NCBI RefSeq assembly: GCF_014837065.1
Contig: NZ_JACSPP010000009.1
Location: forward strand, 1 to 64,000
Source of the DNA: Phocaeicola intestinalis
GTDB taxonomy: Bacteria; Bacteroidota; Bacteroidia; Bacteroidales; Bacteroidaceae
DNA length: 64,000 nt
Direction: 5' to 3'
This document shows, in pieces, positions 59,293-64,000 of the stretch. Numbering within the stretch: the first letter of the stretch is position 1; every line of letters begins with the position of its first letter. Position numbers and translations under genes: made by a program. The notes below the pieces were generated by a model. It was not told where the DNA came from. It did not search any database and saw only the letters and a list, made by a program, of their open reading frames with translations.

Positions 59293-60255
59293 ATGAAGAC
59301 AAAAGAACTATATATCCTCGGCATCCTGAGTGCCATTATCGTTACGGCATTGTGCCTGTCTTTACAAGCAGGCGAAGAACGTATCCGGCAAGAAACGGAT
59401 CATGCGTTCTGCGAAGCCACCGCCAGACACTATTCCGAACGAATAGAACTGTTCCAGCATTTCACCCATCCCGGCTTGAATCCCTATTCCGAATATTACA
59501 TCACGGCTCCCGTCTACGACCGGAAGATAAAAAAATACACCCTGCGTACGTGGAAAGACCGAACGGTGTTTGTCTTCAAAGACAGTGTAGACGAAGCGAA
59601 GGCACGCCGCCTGCTTAACGAGCACATCCTTACTAATGTCCACCCGATAGATGCCGACAAACTGAACATCTTGTTCCGGGCACGGCTCGCAGCGCGAAAC
59701 ATCTGCGGACAGACTGGAACCATCTATTACAACGGACAAGAAAGACACTGCAGTTCCGACACGCTCAGTGCTTCTTCTGCCTATTCCACACCCGTTTACC
59801 GCCAGGATATCACGGGCGACATCCAGGCACAAGGATGGGTGGCATACGATACGGTCACACTGCTCCGCTATATCGACCGGCGGTTCTTCCTGCTCATAGC
59901 ACTGATAGCTCTTGGCACCGCCATCTGTTATTACCTGCGGAAAAGAAGCAATGCCTCCCACATTTATCCAGACATTTCTGTCAATATGGAAAAGCAAGAA
60001 TTAATCATTGATGGCATCCTCTGTCCGTTACCCAAGCTAGACCTCGCCTTGTTTTGCCTCCTGCTCCGAAAGAAAGGCAGGTGCGTGAGTCGCGGAGAAA
60101 TCAAACAACGCTTCTGGAAAACCGACACCAATGCCGACGAAAAGATAGACACACATATCAAAATACTCCGGAAACACCTGAAAGGCTTTCCGGAGTATCG
60201 GATAGTGACCGTACGTGGGCAAGGCTATTACCTGTCGGTCAAGAAAGGATCCTGA
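59293..60255 (+). CDS. membrane-anchored OmpR-type winged-helix regulator
   Basis: A 320-residue one-component regulator. Transmembrane segments at about 6-25 and 198-214 enclose a periplasmic region of about 170 residues; a C-terminal cytoplasmic winged helix (about 228-318) has LALFCLLLRKKGRCVSRGEI, HIKILRKHLK and IVTVRGQGYYLS, as in OmpR/PhoB family DNA-binding domains. No receiver or kinase domain is present, so it resembles a sensor kinase whose catalytic part was replaced by a DNA-binding domain. The ATG at 59293 is preferred over an earlier in-frame codon at 59269. Cysteines at 40, 138 and 153 in the periplasmic part fit redox sensing, which would match its TlpA-like neighbour. Confidence 0.83.
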   Translation: MKTKELYILGILSAIIVTALCLSLQAGEERIRQETDHAFCEATARHYSERIELFQHFTHPGLNPYSEYYITAPVYDRKIKKYTLRTWKDRTVFVFKDSVDEAKARRLLNEHILTNVHPIDADKLNILFRARLAARNICGQTGTIYYNGQERHCSSDTLSASSAYSTPVYRQDITGDIQAQGWVAYDTVTLLRYIDRRFFLLIALIALGTAICYYLRKRSNASHIYPDISVNMEKQELIIDGILCPLPKLDLALFCLLLRKKGRCVSRGEIKQRFWKTDTNADEKIDTHIKILRKHLKGFPEYRIVTVRGQGYYLSVKKGS

Positions 60256-60257
60256 CA

Positions 60258-61106
60258 TTAATCATCGGGCAATTGATGCGAGACATATACCAGCGCATCG
60301 CACAAGGCAGGACGCCAATAACTCCAATCGTGTCCCCCACCCTTCACACGAAACTCGTAAGGAATACCACGCTTGCGAAAGGCTGAGACTAAATCGATAT
60401 TAGCATCATATGTAAAATCCTTGTCACCACAATCAATGAACCAACGGACGGCTTTCCATGCCGACACATTCTTTTCACTTCCTTCCGTTATCGTGCGGAT
60501 AGGGTTGTAATCATCTACCAGCTTCTGACGCCAAGGGGCAGAAGGGTCATCCTTCAAAAACTCCAACGGCTGGCTACGCAAATAACTGCTCATCCCATAA
60601 ACCACGTTGAACAAGTCGGGATGAAGCACACCATATACGACCGATGCACCTCCACCCATTGAATAACCTGCCACCGAACGGTATGCCTTTTCCGCCTTTA
60701 CCCGGTAAGTCTGCTCGATATAAGGCATAAACTCCTGAAAGAAAAAGTCTTCATACCGCCAATGCGCAGCATTGAACCATATCATATTATCCTTGTTGGC
60801 CTCAGGACAAACCACAATCATTTCCTGCATCTGCCCACAAGCTATCAAGCTATCTGCCAAATGTGAAAGCCCACCATAACGTTCCCAATCGGTATTCGAG
60901 CAATTTCCTCCGTGCAAAAGGTACAACACCGGATACGTACGAAGTGTATCCATATCATAACCCGGTGGTAAATAAACCGTATATTCACGTTCGGTAATAC
61001 CTTGCAAAAGTGTACAAGGAACTGTCCGATAAAGCACTTTTCCACCTGCAAACAGTTTCAAGCAGCAAAGGCAAAACAAAAGATAAAAAAGAATGTATTT
61101 ACGCAT
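60258..61106 (-). CDS. secreted esterase of the CE1/esterase D type
   Basis: A 282-residue exported alpha/beta hydrolase. A signal peptide (about 1-20) is followed by EYTVYLPPGYDMDTLRTYPV and LYLLHGGNCSNTDWERYGG (oxyanion region), the nucleophile motif GYSMGGGAS (Ser about 150), Asp near FIDCGDKD and His in GGGHDWSYW. This is the feruloyl/acetyl-xylan esterase-like fold common beside GH43 genes. It is 18 bases downstream of the GH43-CBM6 gene on the same strand, so it may remove acyl groups from xylan or arabinoxylan. Its stop is 2 bases from the stop of the convergent regulator. Confidence 0.88.
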   Translation of the reverse strand: MRKYILFYLLFCLCCLKLFAGGKVLYRTVPCTLLQGITEREYTVYLPPGYDMDTLRTYPVLYLLHGGNCSNTDWERYGGLSHLADSLIACGQMQEMIVVCPEANKDNMIWFNAAHWRYEDFFFQEFMPYIEQTYRVKAEKAYRSVAGYSMGGGASVVYGVLHPDLFNVVYGMSSYLRSQPLEFLKDDPSAPWRQKLVDDYNPIRTITEGSEKNVSAWKAVRWFIDCGDKDFTYDANIDLVSAFRKRGIPYEFRVKGGGHDWSYWRPALCDALVYVSHQLPDD

Positions 61107-61124
61107 ATTCCCTATTCATTTTCG

Positions 61125-62489
61125 TCATAGCCCAGAATCGAATCTCCACCAGTCCAAGTTAAACAAGGCATGGGGTTGTTTGCCTTTGAACACGAGGTAC
61201 AAATCGTGGACACCTGTCACACTCTTCACCTGTGTTTTGAACTCCTGCCAGTTTTCCCATTCACCGGTGTAAGGAATATCAAGCGTACCTAATACTTCTC
61301 CTTCCAAGCCATCGATACGGAGTTCAATCTGTCCGCCAAAATAACGGCTAGAGGCACATGCCGTAAAAAGCGAAGCACCTTTGGCACCAAAATCTACTTC
61401 CCTTACCTTGATATAATCTCCGTGATGGACATCCGTGACATACACGCCACGCGCAGCATCCGTCCGGGTAGTCACGCCCTCGGACCAAGCTATGGTTTCA
61501 GCCTCTGTACGTATATAAGGATTAAGTCGGCCTACCGCTTCCGTTATGCCGGCATCGGTCATATGCATTTCTGGTATTTCTCCATTCGGAGTATAACGGA
61601 ACTCTTCTACGCACACCGAACGGCAATAACTATGCCCGCCAGGCAAGGCATCGTTGTGATAGAAGAAATACGAATGTCCTTTATAGTCCACGATGCCCGG
61701 ATGATTGGTATTGCTTCCACGCTCCAACGGCATAACCACGCCCTTAGCTTGCCACTTGCCGCCAGCCGAAGAGCTCATAGAATAGTGAATGGATTCGGGG
61801 AAACCCGCAGCATAAATCAGGTAATACCAGTCTCCACGCTTGTAAAGCCAAGGTGCTTCGGTAAATCCTCCCGAAAAGGCAATGCTATCCAAGCGGTCGA
61901 TTGCCTCGATTTCTCCATCCAGACTTACCATATCTTCTTTCAGTTTGGCACGATAGCATACACCGTTTCCCCAATACAACCATGCCTGCCCATCGTCTGC
62001 AATATATACAGTGGGGTCTAAATCGTCCCAAGAATGTCCGGCATATGTTGTCATATCGTTCGTTACCAATCCGTGCCCCAAGGCATCCTTGAAAGGTCCG
62101 TAAGGTGTATCTCCTACAGCCACTCCGATAGAAGAACCGGGATTCTGCCGGTTTTGGGAAGAAATATACCAATAGAATTTCCCGTTTCTCGGTATGCATT
62201 GTGCCGCACTGGCATCACCTGCAGACCATGCAAAAGTACTGGTCTTGAGTGGTGCACCGTGATCTGTCCAATTTACCATATCGGTGGTGGTATAAAGCCG
62301 GTATTCACGCATCAGATACGAATTTTCAGGCGCATCTTTCTCGTCACAACCTACATAGAGATATAAAGTATCATTATACACCATAGGTGCCGGGTCGGCC
62401 GTATAATGAGTCTGTATAATCGGGTTTTGTGCTTGGACAGACATTACGCACATTCCTATTGACAACCCTAACAAATATTTCGTTTTCAT
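61125..62489 (-). CDS. GH43 glycosidase with C-terminal CBM6
   Basis: A 454-residue secreted enzyme. A signal peptide (about 1-20, VQA|QN) precedes the five-bladed GH43 propeller with catalytic base Asp in THYTADPAPMVYNDTLYLYV, the pKa-modulating Asp in SWDDLDPTVYIADDG and the acid Glu in SGGFTEAPWLYKRGDWYYL. The C-terminal CBM6-like domain (about 320-454) has AETIAWSEGVTTRTDA, VHHGDYIKVREVDFGAKGAS and NLDWWRF. GH43-CBM6 enzymes are usually arabinofuranosidases or xylosidases on xylan. I start at ATG 62489; a GTG four codons earlier is possible. Confidence 0.92.
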   Translation of the reverse strand: MKTKYLLGLSIGMCVMSVQAQNPIIQTHYTADPAPMVYNDTLYLYVGCDEKDAPENSYLMREYRLYTTTDMVNWTDHGAPLKTSTFAWSAGDASAAQCIPRNGKFYWYISSQNRQNPGSSIGVAVGDTPYGPFKDALGHGLVTNDMTTYAGHSWDDLDPTVYIADDGQAWLYWGNGVCYRAKLKEDMVSLDGEIEAIDRLDSIAFSGGFTEAPWLYKRGDWYYLIYAAGFPESIHYSMSSSAGGKWQAKGVVMPLERGSNTNHPGIVDYKGHSYFFYHNDALPGGHSYCRSVCVEEFRYTPNGEIPEMHMTDAGITEAVGRLNPYIRTEAETIAWSEGVTTRTDAARGVYVTDVHHGDYIKVREVDFGAKGASLFTACASSRYFGGQIELRIDGLEGEVLGTLDIPYTGEWENWQEFKTQVKSVTGVHDLYLVFKGKQPHALFNLDWWRFDSGL

Positions 62490-62523
62490 AGTTCTTTTCA
62501 CACAATTATAAGTAATACTAATC

Positions 62524-62618
62524 AGGGGTTAAAAGGGAGTCAGAAACCAATACTTTTTATATCGGTTTCAGAAGCAGGACTATCGGCCTTTAACTCCTGA
62601 ACAAAATAATAACTCCTG
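62524..62618. repeat. word-array repeat, family E, weak copy
   Basis: The left part GGGGTTAAAAGGGAGT and the right part CCTTTAACTCCTGAAC...ATAACTCCTG carry GGAGTTA-type words, and ATCGGTTTCAGAAG is shared with CAGAAACCAAT as a partial inverted match. It is more decayed than the copy at 37275. Confidence 0.6.
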
Positions 62619-62705
62619 TAAAACACAACTGCTTTTATACCATGCACGGCATAAGTTTGTGCATTTTCCCCGGAACAAATGTTTCCGCATTTGGATTACA
62701 TTATC

Positions 62706-62833
62706 GTTTCAGGCGGCTTCCTTTTATGGTTTTCATATGAAAACCGTACGGTTTCCATATCAAGAACGTACGGTTTCCATATCGAGAACGTACGGTTTCC
62801 ATATGAAAACCATAAAAGTATGCCGCCTGAAAC
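62706..62833. repeat. word-array hairpin, family G, large copy
   Basis: Outer arms GTTTCAGGCGGC and GCCGCCTGAAAC and second arms TTTTATGGTTTTCATATG and CATATGAAAACCATAAAA pair perfectly. The centre is an array of CGTACGGTTTCCATATC words every 22 bases. The same words open the window at 1-80. The 700-base gap 62502-63204 holds this, the E-type repeat and a MITE, and no supported gene. Confidence 0.85.
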
Positions 62834-62986
62834 AAAGATATGGGCTACATGCAAAGCCAAATGTTCCTTACCGATATGCCATCAAATGCAAGGATGATGT
62901 GCGCACCGTCTCTACGGAAATGGCGTGGCACATGCAGGAAATGCACAAATCCATACCGCGCAAGGCATAACTTTCGATTTATGTAA

Positions 62987-63178
62987 GAAGCTGTTTTGAA
63001 TTTCTCCAAAAAGTTTTTCTTGGCTTGATGTATCTGTTTTCGTGTGTGCTTTGGGCGATTTTTTGGTCCTTTCCGCTCCTGTTCTTCGTCAGATAGCCCG
63101 CTATCTTCCTCATCACAGAAGCGGAAATGCCTCAAAAACTCATCCCAAATCATCGCACGATAAATTCAAAACAGCTTC
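62987..63178 (-). mobile_element. 192-bp MITE, copy 3
   Basis: Same ends as the copies at 35949 and 49112, with target duplication TAA at 62984-62986 and 63179-63181. It is nearly identical to copy 1. The minus-strand frame MIWDEFLRHFRFCDEEDSGL is intact. It lies 23 bases after the stop of the GH43-type gene. Confidence 0.88.
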
Positions 63179-63204
63179 TAAGAAACCAAGCATAATCTGT
63201 TGAT

Positions 63205-64000
63205 TCAATCGGCAACATCTGCCACCACCTGCCAGGCAAAGACCGTTCCGTCTTTCCGGTCGGGGCGTGTACCGGGCCAGTCGGCGGCATAAGGTTCGCC
63301 CGTCACCGGATTTAACCCGACAAAACGATTGGTATGAAGAGAAAGCAACATACAATGCCCCCACAACATATCTTGCCACAAGAAAAGACTTGCTTCTGTT
63401 TCTTCTTTCGTGATGCGCACATCGCCCGAAAGCCCCAACCCCGTTACGGTCAGAAATCCAGAACCATCCATTGCTTCAAGTGCCACACGTCCCTTACCAC
63501 GGTCGTGTACCCTGAAATGGCATCCTAACCCTTCGAATTCTGCACTTCCCGGAGCTACATGATGTAACATCCCATGCGGATTGGCCCAAGCCCGTTCACC
63601 ATTGGCAAGATTGGTCAGTGTAATGATTTTGCCTACAGGCAGATTCTTCGAACGATCGGCAAAAGGTTCGTACACTTCGAAATTGTCGAAATCGGCACGC
63701 CCGCCTTTCTTCCCCTCTGTATTGTAAGCAAACAAAGCATAACGCACTCCCTGGAACGTATGCATCTGATACCCCAAACGCAACTGGTTGCCTATGGTCT
63801 CGAACGTATCTCCATCGGTACTATAACTTAATGAGGCCAAGTCATTATGATAATCGCCGTGAGCCCGCAACCATACTTTGGCAGATTCCAGCGGCTTGTC
63901 GGTATGTACATTCTTCACCATATCATAAAAACGAAGCATCAGTCCCTCGTCGGTGCGTGTCACGCCCACCCAATAATAGGGTGTATTCAGCAGAGCAAGA
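63205..64000 (-). CDS. GH43-family protein, 3' part only
   Basis: The gene enters from beyond the window end, so the N-terminus with the catalytic propeller is missing; about 265 residues are visible. They begin LALLNTPYYWVGVTRTDEGL, a GH43 C-terminal concanavalin A-like domain (LASLSYSTDGDTFETIGNQL, HTFQGVRYALFAYNTEGKKG, GRADFDNFEVYE), and end with a beta-trefoil-like domain (SAEFEGLGCHFRVHDRGKGR, VALEAMDGSGFLTVTGLGLS) that could bind arabinose-containing chains. It belongs with the esterase and GH43-CBM6 genes as a second glycan-degrading cluster. Partial. Confidence 0.82.
   Translation of the reverse strand, partial: LALLNTPYYWVGVTRTDEGLMLRFYDMVKNVHTDKPLESAKVWLRAHGDYHNDLASLSYSTDGDTFETIGNQLRLGYQMHTFQGVRYALFAYNTEGKKGGRADFDNFEVYEPFADRSKNLPVGKIITLTNLANGERAWANPHGMLHHVAPGSAEFEGLGCHFRVHDRGKGRVALEAMDGSGFLTVTGLGLSGDVRITKEETEASLFLWQDMLWGHCMLLSLHTNRFVGLNPVTGEPYAADWPGTRPDRKDGTVFAWQVVADVAD

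Noticed and set aside
1..64000. tRNA, rRNA or known riboswitch genes
   Set aside because: No cloverleaf with a GGTTCGAATCC-type T-loop, rRNA core segment or recognisable riboswitch core was seen by eye.

Overview
The window reads as chromosome of a gut Bacteroidales species, most likely Bacteroidaceae (Bacteroides/Phocaeicola type). The reasons are a SusC/SusD pair, many lipoprotein glycoside hydrolases, DUF3836, DUF5123, DUF6261 and DUF3810 proteins, promoters of the TTG-(19-20)-TAnnTTTG type, and Bacteroidetes-style housekeeping blocks. No tRNA, rRNA, CRISPR array or complete insertion sequence was found.

Layout. (1) 0-10 kb: a DUF1349 protein, a secreted alpha/beta hydrolase, a response regulator/histidine kinase pair, then a toxin-antitoxin-rich stretch (PIN pair, DUF6261, HigB/HigA pair, orphan HigA-like gene) and a large outer-membrane beta-barrel gene. 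(2) 10-32 kb: mostly housekeeping (waaA, gltX, PgpH-type HD protein, CtpA protease, coaD, parE, GNAT, DUF3810, SpmA/B fusion, ybeY, mnmG, apt, uvrC, dtd, mazG-like, deoC), with a consensus parS site between mnmG and apt and a DUF1593 gene on the other strand between uvrC and dtd. (3) 32-33 kb: a tightly overlapping DUF3791/DUF3990/small-protein cassette that looks like an ADP-ribosyltransferase-type toxin system. (4) 33-49 kb: carbohydrate region with GH89, an HGSNAT-like acetyltransferase, GH92, GH28 and, on the other strand, SusC, a frameshifted SusD and a DUF5123 lipoprotein. (5) 49-60 kb: ispB, polA, DUF3836, a zeta-toxin pair, ychF, panE, a CAT-family acetyltransferase, a TlpA-like protein and a membrane-anchored winged-helix regulator. 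(6) 60-64 kb: esterase, GH43-CBM6 and the 3' part of another GH43 gene, a second polysaccharide cluster.

The intergenic DNA is the most striking part. At least ten families of 'word-array' hairpins occur. Each is built from a short word repeated in slightly varied form in one arm and complemented in the other arm. They lie between genes, even inside operons, and in two places appear to have supplied the 3' end of a gene. Independently, a 192-bp MITE with GAAGCTGTTTTGAATTT terminal inverted repeats and 3-bp TNA target duplications is present three times, once nested in an older diverged relative and once inside a word-array hairpin.

The strongest candidates for something new are the DUF3791/DUF3990 cassette, the HigBA and orphan-antitoxin promoters that share an identical operator geometry, the zeta-toxin cassette flanked by duplicated promoters, and the hairpin families.
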